A stretch of DNA of 64,000 bases from Saprospiraceae bacterium (GTDB lineage Bacteria; Bacteroidota; Bacteroidia; Chitinophagales; Saprospiraceae). Positions 33,609 to 41,777 of the stretch are shown here, one piece after another (the first letter of the stretch is position 1; each line of letters begins with the position of its first letter). The position numbers and the translations under genes were made by a program. The DNA is taken from NCBI GenBank assembly GCA_041392805.1, contig JAWKLJ010000001.1:3596001-3660000 (forward strand), given 5' to 3'. Under the pieces are notes generated by a model. The model saw only the letters and a program-made list of their open reading frames with translations. It had not been told where the DNA came from and ran no database searches.

Positions 33609-33682
33609 TTCCGATGAGTGGACTCGAACCACTAACCACCCGCGTATCAGGCGAGCACTCTAACCAATTGAGTTACATCGGA
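33609..33682 (-). tRNA. tRNA-Ile (anticodon GAT)
   Basis: A 74-base cloverleaf: acceptor TCCGATG with CATCGGA, D arm ACTC/GAGT, anticodon stem CTCGC/GCGGG with loop CTGATAC (anticodon GAT), T loop TTCGAGT. Discriminator A. tRNA-Ile(GAT) is usually inside rRNA operons; here it stands in a tRNA array with no rRNA nearby. Confidence 0.88.
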
Positions 33683-33708
33683 ATATTTAGTTTTCATTCG
33701 ACCATTAG

Positions 33709-33779
33709 AGCAAGTAATCGGATTCGAACCGATATCCCCTGGGTGGAAGCCAGAAATTCTGCCATTAAACTATACTTGC
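33709..33779 (-). tRNA. tRNA-Gly (anticodon TCC)
   Basis: A 71-base cloverleaf: acceptor GCAAGTA with TACTTGC, anticodon stem TCTGG/CCAGG with loop CTTCCAC (anticodon TCC), T loop TTCGAAT. Discriminator T; no encoded CCA. Confidence 0.9.
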
Positions 33780-33784
33780 AGATG

Positions 33785-33871
33785 CGGAAGAGGTGGGAGT
33801 CGAACCCACACGAGTCGTTAGCTCCTAACTGTTTTCAAGACAGCGACCACCGCCCTTTGGCTTGCTCTTCC
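33785..33871 (-). tRNA. tRNA-Ser (anticodon TGA)
   Basis: An 87-base class II tRNA with a long variable arm: acceptor GGAAGAG with CTCTTCC, anticodon stem CTGT/ACAG with loop CTTGAAA (anticodon TGA), T arm GTGGG-TTCGACT-CCCAC, discriminator G as expected for Ser. Position 8 is C rather than the usual T. Confidence 0.88.
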
Positions 33872-33880
33872 GGAAAATTG

Positions 33881-33954
33881 TACCTGTCGAGAGATTCGAA
33901 CCCCCATTCACTTGTTTCTAAAACAAGTCGCTTTGCCAGTTAGCGCAGACAGGC
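33881..33954 (-). tRNA. Class I tRNA with anticodon TAG (Leu codon CUA; identity uncertain)
   Basis: A well-formed 74-base cloverleaf: acceptor GCCTGTC with GACAGGT, D arm CGCT/AGCG, anticodon stem CTTGT/ACAAG with loop TTTAGAA (anticodon TAG), variable loop of five bases (TGAAT), T arm GGGGG-TTCGAAT-CTCTC, discriminator A. Anticodon UAG reads leucine CUA, but bacterial tRNA-Leu is class II with a long variable arm, which this gene lacks. It may be an altered-identity tRNA or a decayed one. Confidence 0.8.
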
Positions 33955-33961
33955 ATCATAG

Positions 33962-34033
33962 CGGTGACGACGAGACTCGAACTCGCAATCTTCGGATAGA
34001 CAATCCGCTGCCCAGCCATTGGGCCTCGCCACC
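33962..34033 (-). tRNA. tRNA-Asp (anticodon GTC)
   Basis: A 72-base cloverleaf: acceptor GGTGGCG with CGTCACC, D arm GCCC/GGGC, anticodon stem GCGGA/TCCGA (one G-A mismatch) with loop TTGTCTA (anticodon GTC), T arm GCGAG-TTCGAGT-CTCGT. Discriminator G fits Asp. First gene of the array in transcription order. Confidence 0.88.
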
Positions 34034-34425
34034 GAACGAAGTTGGAAGGAGGAAATCGAAAAGAGGAAAATCTCTTTTTTACCAAATGATGATGAATAAA
34101 CAGCTTAGGATAGGATAAGTCCGAAGCTGTTTTCCCAACAGCAACGAACACTTTTGTAAGTAACTGTTAAGAAATTTGCATCTCCTTCTTGCCGTCTAGC
34201 GAAATAAACCCTTGTTTTTGCGCTAGCGAACAACTATCGGAGGAGCCCTCGATGAGGGTGCTAAAAGAAATGATATGTTGAATGAATTGAAGCATTTGAA
34301 TAGGTATTGCTTTTAAAATCAGTTACGGCTTAATAACCTTATCGGAAAGAAAAATAGTTCCAATAAAAAAATAATTTTCTATAAAAAAATATTTATACCC
34401 ACTTAATACACTGATTAACAAACAG
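34034..34425. other. Region upstream of the tRNA array
   Basis: These 392 bases hold no gene that I can support. The tRNA-array promoter should lie here on the minus strand, but no clear TTG/TAnnTTTG pair is visible. A hairpin, AAACAGCTT with AAGCTGTTT (about 34098-34132), is present. The left 60 bases are A/G-rich. Confidence 0.4.
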
Positions 34426-35400
34426 TTATTCAGCGTTTACTTTTTCTCCACTTTTGATTTCTCTGATTTTGTAAGGTTTTTTTTGCTGGGATTCGAAGTA
34501 GGTGCGCATTTGGATTTCTACAATAATACCGATGGTGATGAACTGAACGCCTCCAAGGACCAGCATCAAACCGAGGATCATCAGCGGTTTTCCCCAAATA
34601 TCATGGCCAAATATTTTCAGAAATACCAGGTAAAGGTTAATGAGTACGCCAATGACAAAAAGTAAGACCCCCGTGTTTCCGAAAAGGTGCATTGGTTTTT
34701 GCATATACTTTTTGAAAAAAAGCATGAGCAGAAGATCACTAACGACTTTGAAGGTGCGGCTGAGACCATACTTGGAGGTGCCAAACTGGCGAGCGTGGTG
34801 TTTGACGGGAATTTGGGTAATCCGGGCCCCTTCAAGGTGCGCCAATACGGGAATGAAACGATGCAGTTCGCCATACAAACCCAGGTCTTTGGCCAATTTG
34901 CTGTCAAAAACCTTAAGTGCACAGCCGTAATCTTTGAGCCTGACACCAGCGGCATTACGAATGATGAAGTTGGCGATCAGGCTAGGGATTTTTCGGAGAA
35001 TCATACCATCCTGCCGATTGGCTCTTTCTCCGGCAATCATATCCCATTTGCCCTCTTCGGCCATCTTTAGCATGGCAGGAATATCAGAAGGATCATTTTG
35101 TAAATCGCCATCCATAGTGGCGATGTACTCTCCTGTAGCCTGATCAATACCAGCCATTAAGGCCAGGCTTTGGCCATAGTTTTTCATCAACTCAACAACC
35201 TTCAACCGTGGATGATCATTTGCATATAGTTCAGCTAAGGTTCTGTCTGTCGAGCCGTCATCAACATAGACCATTTCATAATCATACCCTTCCAGCGCAG
35301 CAGAAATGCGCTCAATGAGCGGTTTAACATTGAGTTCTTCGTTATAGACAGTGACAACCACCGAAATTTTAGGTCGCATAGTTATTGGTTTATCGGCCAT
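34426..35400 (-). CDS. GT2 glycosyltransferase (DPM1/GtrB-like) with two membrane segments
   Basis: The 324-residue protein has an N-terminal GT-A domain: ISVVVTVYNEELNVKPLIE, VYVDDGSTDRT, KNYGQSLALMAGIDQATGEYIATMDGDLQNDP and YGCALKVFD. Two C-terminal hydrophobic segments follow (about 235-262 and 270-297). This is the layout of dolichol/undecaprenyl-phosphate mannose or glucose synthases, which load a sugar onto the lipid carrier for transfer across the membrane. The sugar cannot be told. ATG 35400 or the second Met (MRPKISVVV) could start translation. A lone gene upstream of nothing obviously related. Confidence 0.9.
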   Translation of the reverse strand: MADKPITMRPKISVVVTVYNEELNVKPLIERISAALEGYDYEMVYVDDGSTDRTLAELYANDHPRLKVVELMKNYGQSLALMAGIDQATGEYIATMDGDLQNDPSDIPAMLKMAEEGKWDMIAGERANRQDGMILRKIPSLIANFIIRNAAGVRLKDYGCALKVFDSKLAKDLGLYGELHRFIPVLAHLEGARITQIPVKHHARQFGTSKYGLSRTFKVVSDLLLMLFFKKYMQKPMHLFGNTGVLLFVIGVLINLYLVFLKIFGHDIWGKPLMILGLMLVLGGVQFITIGIIVEIQMRTYFESQQKKPYKIREIKSGEKVNAE

Positions 35401-35720
35401 TTACCGATGATATAAAATCTAAGTTGATTAAAGCGGGAACAGCAGGAATAACGTTGCCCCATAAAACCATTTAATATTGATAGGTTGTATTTTGACCTCC
35501 AATAAACGGTGGCCCAAAAGTAGAGATTTGTTTGTAATCATGTACAATTCATCGGGCAAATTGGCTTTTTCGCGAAAAAGTACCCTTCCAAATGACCTAA
35601 GGAAAGAAAAATACGACAATGGCTGTAAAAGATTTTTTTGAAAAGATACCTTGGCACAGCTTTCCGATTTCGGAAAAGTGCAGGCAAAAAGATGGTTTAA
35701 AGGCACTAGTGCTGCCGGCA
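35401..35720. other. Intergenic region between GT2 gene and SprB-repeat gene
   Basis: 320 bases with no supported gene. A 97-codon frame at 35428-35721 has no family resemblance and overlaps the SprB-repeat gene stop. A hairpin-forming word, GGCACTAGTGC / GGCACTAGC (about 35703-35724), sits at the 3' end of the upstream gene. Confidence 0.4.
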
Positions 35721-38711
35721 CTAGCGGACCACCGTCACGTCACCGGAAAAGCTTTCGACCAGGCCATCAATAAAACGAATTTCTGCCATGTAGACAAAAA
35801 CACCAGGATTGACCAATTTGCCTTTAAAGGTGCCGTCCCAGCCATCGCCAAGGTTGTTGAGGGCCAGGTTTTTGCCTTCGAAAATGAGATTGCCCCAGCG
35901 ATCAAAGATCTTGAGGGATTCAATCAATTCAGCGGCTGGGCCACCATAGGCGATAAAGCTATCATTGCGCCCGTCATTATTAGGTGTTATGGCATTAGGA
36001 ATATAGATGGGTCTTTTATTAGATAGGCTTATTAAAACATCATCTGTTGCCAGACAGCCATTGGCATCCGTTACTGAAACAGTGTAAACGGTATTTTTGG
36101 CAGGTGCCACCGTGATCCAGGAGCAATCATTATTAACGCAAGTGAAACTATCCAATGGCACCCATTCAAAGGTGACAAAAGGGTCAGAAGCAACTGCCCG
36201 AATCCGGGTATCAAACCCTAGGTCTATCCGTTGATCGGGGCCAGCATCCACCGTGAGTTCGATCGGCTGATTAACGGTCGCTTCGATCATGGCCATACAA
36301 TTGCCTGCATCTTGTACGACCACGGAATAAGTACCTGCCGCTAAACCCGAGAAGGTCGGACTGGCTTGAAAAGGTCCTCCATCCAGGCTGTATTCATAGG
36401 GGCCAGTCCCCCCAATATTAGCGGCAGTGATGACACCATCAGCTTCTCCAAAACAAACATTATCAATGATATCTACGATTTCAATATCCAACACTTGTGG
36501 TTCGATCAGGGTCACCACAGCATCAATATCGCAACCATTAGCATCTGTTATGACGATGGCATAATCGCCCGCTGCCAGGTTTTCAATGGCAGGCGAAGTA
36601 GCCCCATTGCTCCAACTATAAGTATAGGCACCGGTTCCGCCACTGACTATTGCGGTAATTCGCCCATCATCGGCACCATTACATGAAATATCATCAAAAT
36701 CGAAAGCTAAAGCCAGTGGTTCCGGATCGAGGATAAAGAATTGAAATTGTCCCATACAAAGATTAGCATCTAAAACATCGACGGTATAGGCTCCTGCACT
36801 CAGTCCTGTCAAAGAACTTTCATCAACAAAACCATTACCATCATTCCAATTGAATTCATAGGGAGGCAAACCATTGGCAATCATCAGCATAATCGACCCG
36901 TCAGAGAGGCCCGTACAAGATGGAGGGGTAATGGCTTGAACCGTTGGGTCAAGTACCAGTTCTAATTCGCGAACAGGGATGATGAGTTCCGTCAAACAAC
37001 CATTTTGATCCTGAATTGTCACAGGATAATCTCCTTGGGAGATGTTCGTTAAAGTATTATCACTGGTAAAACCAGCATTGTTCCAATTGAATTGAAACGG
37101 AGGGGAACCGCCTGATACCAGGAGGGTTACGGCTCCATCTGTTCCACCATTGCAGGTCGGCTGCGTAATAAGTGTATCCACCGCAATCGCCCCTGGACTA
37201 ATGACGGTAAAATTAGCCGTTCCCATACAATTGTATAAATCTGTTATCGTAACGGTATATTCTCCTTCTCCAATGCCTGTTAAATCTTCTTGCGTACTTC
37301 CGTTGCTCCAGGTATAATTGTAAGGAGGAAAAGGACTAGAAGCCATCAGGTCAATCGCACCGGTCAAGGCATTAGGGCAAGCAGGACCGGTAATATCGCT
37401 GTTTATAGTAAAATGATTATCGCAACAAGTAATGACAACCTGGGCCACTTCCGAAACGATACACCCCCTATCGGTTTCTATAGAAAGCAGCACTGATTTC
37501 AAGCCTGGGGTGGCATAAGAAACGGCTGGCGGAGTACGGCCACTAGCAGTAGCAGGGCTGGCGCCTTCGCCAAAGTTCCATTGCCAATCCGCAATGGTTC
37601 CAACAAAGGTTGAGGCATCCGTAAAAGTGAGCGGTTCGCCGGTACAAGCAGTTACAGGATCCAAGGTAAAGGCAGCTGTAGGTCCGAGGAAAGTCCCTGT
37701 CCCTCCAAATTCAATAGAAAAGCCGCTCCCTGAGTTACTAAAATTACTAACAATTAAGGCGTAACTTTTTCCTGCTTGCATATTTAGCGGTGCGACGAAA
37801 TTATTATCGCCAGGTTGGCAGCCACAGTCCTCTGACAGATCAGTATCCGTCAAACTTAGCCCTGTCTTCCCCGTGCACGGTTCCCATTCATTAAACGGAG
37901 AATTATTATTTCGGCCAGAAGCCATATTTCTCAATAAGATCTTGTTGTTACAATCATCAATTCCTGCCGGCAATTCAAACACCCAGAAATCGAGGTCATC
38001 TGCTGGGTTTTGGGGCGTGAGGGTGAAAGAAAGCGTTCCGGCCTGATCACAGGTCCATTTGTACCAGGTCGATGCATCCTCCAGAATTGCTTGGGTCCCA
38101 TTACAAAATATCCCTTGCAACTCAGATGGATTATTTCCAGAGCCAGTAATTTTTTCGACGGCAAAAGAAGATTTATCACAAAGGATTACGCCGGGATTGC
38201 AATCACCAGAGGGATCGGGAACTGAATTATAGTTATTTATACAAAGCGTAAAACTCCCCGTGTTACCATTTTCTCCACTAATGCGAATAAAGTAAGTTGT
38301 TCCAATAAGCAGGTTGGTCGTTTCGGTATTGATGACATGGCGTCCTGCACCATCTGAGCCACAGGTGAGTTCTTGCAGGCTGCCACAATTACCTGTATAA
38401 ATACCAATAGAAGGATTCCTGAGTGTTCCCCAGTCAATTTGGTCATTAAAATCACCCGTTACACCTACATTGAGGGTGTTTCCAATGGCTTTAAACGAGA
38501 ACCAAATATCTGTAGGTGGTTGGTTGGTCGGAAAACAATCAGCAGCAGGAATGCCTTCATCGGTAGCACCGATATTATTCAGTGCGGCAATACCAGAACA
38601 CCAGTTTTCCACTTCTGCAAGGACAGTTGCATTGATACAATTATTATTTCCTGGTTGTGCAAATAGTGCCCCAGCGAATAGTATAAAAAGGGAGAGGTAT
38701 AAAAAACGCAT
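35721..38711 (-). CDS. Large surface protein with SprB repeats, PKD domain and type IX (CHU) C-terminal domain
   Basis: From the ATG at 38709-38711 the product has 996 residues and a signal peptide (MRFLYLSLFILFAGALFAQ). An N-terminal region of lectin/CUB-like beta strands (20-330) comes first. A PKD domain (about 345-430, WQWNFGEGASP...) and five SprB-like repeats follow, each with a G-x-x-P/A-Y-x-x-x-W/S-N-G core, the first containing PPYNYTWSNGSTQEDL. The protein ends with the gliding-motility-associated C-terminal domain: IPNAITPNNDGRNDSFI, KIFDRWGNLIFEG and GDGWDGTFKGKLVNPGVFVYMAE. That domain directs export by the type IX system and surface attachment. A likely adhesin for gliding or surface binding; a TTG at 38747 is a less likely start. 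Confidence 0.93.
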   Translation of the reverse strand: MRFLYLSLFILFAGALFAQPGNNNCINATVLAEVENWCSGIAALNNIGATDEGIPAADCFPTNQPPTDIWFSFKAIGNTLNVGVTGDFNDQIDWGTLRNPSIGIYTGNCGSLQELTCGSDGAGRHVINTETTNLLIGTTYFIRISGENGNTGSFTLCINNYNSVPDPSGDCNPGVILCDKSSFAVEKITGSGNNPSELQGIFCNGTQAILEDASTWYKWTCDQAGTLSFTLTPQNPADDLDFWVFELPAGIDDCNNKILLRNMASGRNNNSPFNEWEPCTGKTGLSLTDTDLSEDCGCQPGDNNFVAPLNMQAGKSYALIVSNFSNSGSGFSIEFGGTGTFLGPTAAFTLDPVTACTGEPLTFTDASTFVGTIADWQWNFGEGASPATASGRTPPAVSYATPGLKSVLLSIETDRGCIVSEVAQVVITCCDNHFTINSDITGPACPNALTGAIDLMASSPFPPYNYTWSNGSTQEDLTGIGEGEYTVTITDLYNCMGTANFTVISPGAIAVDTLITQPTCNGGTDGAVTLLVSGGSPPFQFNWNNAGFTSDNTLTNISQGDYPVTIQDQNGCLTELIIPVRELELVLDPTVQAITPPSCTGLSDGSIMLMIANGLPPYEFNWNDGNGFVDESSLTGLSAGAYTVDVLDANLCMGQFQFFILDPEPLALAFDFDDISCNGADDGRITAIVSGGTGAYTYSWSNGATSPAIENLAAGDYAIVITDANGCDIDAVVTLIEPQVLDIEIVDIIDNVCFGEADGVITAANIGGTGPYEYSLDGGPFQASPTFSGLAAGTYSVVVQDAGNCMAMIEATVNQPIELTVDAGPDQRIDLGFDTRIRAVASDPFVTFEWVPLDSFTCVNNDCSWITVAPAKNTVYTVSVTDANGCLATDDVLISLSNKRPIYIPNAITPNNDGRNDSFIAYGGPAAELIESLKIFDRWGNLIFEGKNLALNNLGDGWDGTFKGKLVNPGVFVYMAEIRFIDGLVESFSGDVTVVR

Positions 38712-38942
38712 AGTTTTCTTCTTATTTTGACGATCGAATAGGGACAAATAGTAGCTATCAATTTAACACAAAGTAAAAGTTTCTGGCGAAAGCAGTTAAA
38801 CTTATACACATTGATAACATAGACTATCATTTCCCAGTAGGGGGTTGGATAGTATAATTCATTATTATAACGTTAAATACCATGTAAACTCGTTTTTATT
38901 CAGGTTCTTGGCATGTTAAAGTTTGTTAAAGTTTAATTGTTT

Positions 38943-39659
38943 ATGAAAAAAAGGATTCCAAACACGATTACCCTATTAAATTTATTCTTGGGTTGTTGTG
39001 CAATTGTCGCTCTTTTCAATCAACAGCATTTGCTGGCTATAGGTTTTATTTTTGGAGGTTTAGTAGCGGACTTTCTGGATGGCGCTTTAGCTAGGTTGTT
39101 GGATGTACATTCGCCCTTAGGAAAAGAATTAGATTCTTTTGCCGACATGGTCACATTTGGGATTGTCCCAGGTATAATCATGTACTTATTACTAGCCAGG
39201 GGGCTTAGCGAAGGAAATATTGGTGGACAGTTGCAATGGAGTGCCTTGCCCGGATTTGTGCTCAGTGCATTTTCTGGTTTAAGGCTAGCTAAATTTAATC
39301 TAGATACACGTCAAAGTCAAACTTTTTTAGGATTACCTACCCCCTCTGTTACTATTTTTGTGGTAGGTTTGTTGTTGATCTGTCATTTTAATAGTTTTCA
39401 ATTAGGAGGTTTTGTCGGACATCCCATTTTTTTGTATGCGGTAACTGCCGGGCTCTCCTATCTATTAGTTTCAGAAATACCCATGTTTAGTTTTAAATTC
39501 CAACGCCTTGAATGGGAAGGGAATGAGATAAAATTTATCTTTGTGGGCATAGCAGTTTTAATCATCGTATTTTTAAGAGAAGCTGCTCCTAGTTTTATCA
39601 TTTTGACATACATTATTATTAATCTTCTCCTACCATTAAAGGGAAAAAAGATAATATGA
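38943..39659 (+). CDS. pssA: CDP-diacylglycerol--serine O-phosphatidyltransferase
   Basis: PssA makes phosphatidylserine, the precursor of phosphatidylethanolamine. The 238-residue membrane protein has the CDP-alcohol phosphatidyltransferase signature DGALARLLDVHSPLGKELD followed by SFADMV (about 39-64; the Asp residues bind metal), the start KKRIPNTITLLNLFLGC, and seven or so hydrophobic segments. I chose the ATG at 38943; a TTG two codons upstream is possible. Its last four bases overlap the purS start (ATGA), so the two are translationally coupled. Confidence 0.92.
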   Translation: MKKRIPNTITLLNLFLGCCAIVALFNQQHLLAIGFIFGGLVADFLDGALARLLDVHSPLGKELDSFADMVTFGIVPGIIMYLLLARGLSEGNIGGQLQWSALPGFVLSAFSGLRLAKFNLDTRQSQTFLGLPTPSVTIFVVGLLLICHFNSFQLGGFVGHPIFLYAVTAGLSYLLVSEIPMFSFKFQRLEWEGNEIKFIFVGIAVLIIVFLREAAPSFIILTYIIINLLLPLKGKKII

Positions 39660-39910
39660 AATTTATCGCAGAAATAGACATTATGCCACATAAAGAGCTA
39701 CTTGACCCTCAGGGGAAAACGGTTTCCAATAATATGAAAAATGTTGATATTAATGGTATTGAAGATGTAAGAATAGGTAAACACATCACCATGAAACTGG
39801 AGGCGGCATCCGAGGAAGATGCCCACGAAAAGGTAGATACGGCCTGTAAGAAATTACTGGCGAATATAATCATGGAGACTTACTCATTTTCTTTGAAATC
39901 AGGAGTCTAG
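39656..39910 (+). CDS. purS: Phosphoribosylformylglycinamidine synthase subunit PurS
   Basis: PurS bridges PurQ and PurL in the FGAM synthase complex of purine synthesis. The 84 residues match the family: KFIAEIDIMPHKELLDPQGKTV, GIEDVRIGKHITMKLEA, KKLLANIIMETYSF. It overlaps pssA by four bases at its start and rsmI by one base at its end. In many genomes purS sits with purQ/purL; here the partners are not in the window, so it is a stand-alone member of a mixed operon. Confidence 0.9.
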   Translation: MKFIAEIDIMPHKELLDPQGKTVSNNMKNVDINGIEDVRIGKHITMKLEAASEEDAHEKVDTACKKLLANIIMETYSFSLKSGV

Positions 39911-40578
39911 TGCTTTATCTTGTTCCAACACCTATTGGCAACCTGGAAGATATTACGCTTCGGTCGTTACGCATCTTGAAGGAAGTGGACCTCATTTTGG
40001 CGGAAGATACGCGCACGACTAAAAAGCTGCTAGATCATTACGATATATCCACCCCGCTTAGGTCTTTTCATGCGCACAATGAGCATATGGTCACCAGTGG
40101 CTTAGTTGCCCAAATGGAGAATGGGGCAAAGATAGCCTTGGTATCTGACGCGGGGACCCCAGGTATCTCTGATCCTGGTTTTCTTTTGGCAAGGGCCTGT
40201 CATGAAAGCAACATTGTCGTATCGGCCTTACCTGGCGCCACGGCCTTGGTTCCGGCCTTGGTGGCGTCTGGCCTACCCAGCGACAAATTCCATTTCGAAG
40301 GATTCCTTCCACACAAAAAAGGACGACAAACGCGTTTACAATATCTGTCTGAGCTCCCCAACACTTTTATCTTGTACGAATCTCCTCATCGGGTATTGAA
40401 ATGCCTTCAACAGTTGCGCGAATTTTGTGGAGCGGAGCGGGAGGCATGTGTTGCCCGAGAATTGACCAAAATTTACGAAGAGGTTCGAACGGGCCGTCTT
40501 TCGGACCTGTGCCAATATTTTGAAACCAAAGAGAAGGTGAAAGGCGAAATTGTTATCGTAGTGGCAGGAAAAAAATAA
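39910..40578 (+). CDS. rsmI: 16S rRNA (cytidine-1402 2'-O)-methyltransferase RsmI
   Basis: RsmI methylates the ribose of C1402 in the ribosomal P site. The 222-residue protein has all the family landmarks: LYLVPTPIGNLEDITLRSL, LILAEDTRTTKKLLDHY, ALVSDAGTPGISDPGFLL, SALPGATALVPALVASGLP, FEGFLPHKKGRQTRL and YESPHRVLKCL. Translation starts at a GTG (39910-39912) that overlaps the purS stop. It is slightly shorter than the E. coli protein, lacking the C-terminal extension, as usual in Bacteroidota. Confidence 0.95.
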   Translation: MLYLVPTPIGNLEDITLRSLRILKEVDLILAEDTRTTKKLLDHYDISTPLRSFHAHNEHMVTSGLVAQMENGAKIALVSDAGTPGISDPGFLLARACHESNIVVSALPGATALVPALVASGLPSDKFHFEGFLPHKKGRQTRLQYLSELPNTFILYESPHRVLKCLQQLREFCGAEREACVARELTKIYEEVRTGRLSDLCQYFETKEKVKGEIVIVVAGKK

Positions 40579-40911
40579 CCTTTAAGCCTCCCTTAAATAT
40601 AAATTTGTCAGCCAGGGTGCCAATTCCAGTATACTACACACTTGGGTAGTTACAAATATGGGCTCCTTTTCTTTACCTTTCGCATCCAAACAAATAGGTA
40701 GATAAAAAAGGCTTCATCGTCGATTATTTATCTTTTGTTCTTTTTTTTCAAACAAAAATCACTTAAACTGCATTCAAAAGGCAACTATTCAAAATTTAGT
40801 GTGTCTTTTAAAAGTACTGACTGTTATGTTAGTTGAGCATTGACTCAACAGGCCCTAATATTCACCGGATAGACCAAAAAAAGTTTTTTTTCACCCGACT
40901 AATTAACTACC
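40579..40911. other. Intergenic region before the LuxR-type regulator
   Basis: 333 AT-rich bases with no supported gene. A short hairpin GTTGAG/CTCAAC lies at 40832-40849. No clear terminator follows rsmI. Confidence 0.4.
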
Positions 40912-41541
40912 ATGATCTTCGTAGCTATCGTTGATAGTGATAAGGCTATCAGAGACACGTGGCGTCGTATGTTGGATACAACTGAGGGATTCGGTTGTAG
41001 TGGGGTCTATCCTAATGCACATTCTGCCTTAGAACATTTGAACGAACACAAAACAGATGTAGTATTAGTCGATGCCCAACTCAATGAGATCTCCGGTGTA
41101 GAATGCGTAAAGATGCTCAAAAGGGAAATTCCCACCATTGATTTGATCATGTTGTCTTCAAATTTAGATGATGACGAAATGATTTTCCAGGCATTTAAGG
41201 CTGGTGCTTGTGGATTCTTACCTAAAGATATTTTTCCTTCCGATTTATTGGAGGCTATTCAGGAAGCCAAGAATGGTGGTGCCCCTATGCCCAGGGAGAT
41301 TGCCCGTAAGTTGGTGGGGTCATTTAGCCAACAGCAATCCCAGGCGGAGGTATTTTCCAAGCGAGAAATGGATGTACTAGATTTGTTGTGTGAAGGTAAT
41401 AGTTATAAAGAAATGGCTGAAAAACTGTTTGTGAGTCCGAATACCATTCGATTTCATCTAAAAAATATTTACAAAAAATTAGATGTGGGTTCAAGACACG
41501 AAGCAGTTATTAAGGCTATGCAAAATTTTCTATTGATGTGA
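40912..41541 (+). CDS. NarL/LuxR-type response regulator
   Basis: The 209-residue protein has an N-terminal receiver domain with phosphoacceptor Asp54 (VVLVDAQLN) and Lys105 (GFLPKDIFPS). The C-terminal LuxR-type helix-turn-helix (about 145-205) includes FSKREMDVLDLLCEGNSYKEMAEKL and SPNTIRFHLKNIYKKLDV. It would act as a phosphorylation-controlled DNA-binding regulator. No kinase is next to it on its own strand; the divergent-side LytS-type kinase (41778-42848) normally pairs with LytTR rather than LuxR regulators. Three hairpins follow the gene. Confidence 0.9.
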   Translation: MIFVAIVDSDKAIRDTWRRMLDTTEGFGCSGVYPNAHSALEHLNEHKTDVVLVDAQLNEISGVECVKMLKREIPTIDLIMLSSNLDDDEMIFQAFKAGACGFLPKDIFPSDLLEAIQEAKNGGAPMPREIARKLVGSFSQQQSQAEVFSKREMDVLDLLCEGNSYKEMAEKLFVSPNTIRFHLKNIYKKLDVGSRHEAVIKAMQNFLLM

Positions 41542-41548
41542 AAAACTA

Positions 41549-41580
41549 CTCAAGTGGGCAGTTTTGCCCATTTGAGTTTT
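41549..41580 (+). terminator. Terminator of the LuxR-type regulator gene
   Basis: CTCAAGTGGGCA (41549-41560) pairs with TGCCCATTTGAG (41565-41576; one G-T pair) around a 4-base loop, followed by TTTT. It begins eight bases after the stop codon. Confidence 0.75.
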
Positions 41581-41603
41581 GTCCTAACTTGCTGATTATA
41601 AGG

Positions 41604-41640
41604 ACAAAAAAAAAGTTGCCACTTGACGTAGGCAACTTAA
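41604..41640 (-). terminator. Minus-strand terminator after the kinase gene
   Basis: AAGTTGCC (41613-41620) and GGCAACTT (41631-41638) form an 8-bp stem. Read on the minus strand it is followed by a run of T (the A-run 41605-41614 on the plus strand), so it suits transcripts from the LytS-type kinase gene. Confidence 0.65.
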
Positions 41641-41684
41641 ATTTCTGGAACTAGTGAGAGTTTTTTTCATACTAATCCAATTTA

Positions 41685-41717
41685 GTTGCCGCGCCGCGCA
41701 GCGCGGCAACCTTTTTT
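41685..41717 (+). terminator. Second, GC-rich terminator hairpin
   Basis: A perfect 10-bp stem, GTTGCCGCGC (41685-41694) with GCGCGGCAAC (41701-41710), has a 6-base loop and is followed by CTTTTTT. It faces the plus strand, behind the first terminator. Confidence 0.8.
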
Positions 41718-41777
41718 GGTATGTCAAATGTAAAAAATCCTGCTGAATTTACAAAAGATTCAGGAAGGAAAGGTGTG

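Noticed and set aside
33545..34118. Plus-strand frames across the tRNA array (for example 33545-33943, 132 codons)
   Set aside because: They are translations of the complement of tRNA genes; phrases such as 'SNRIRTDIP' and 'RWESNPHE' are known artefacts of tRNA T-arm sequences.
35428..35721. Minus-strand 97-codon frame between the GT2 and SprB-repeat genes
   Set aside because: No family likeness, odd composition, and it overlaps the stop of the SprB-repeat gene.
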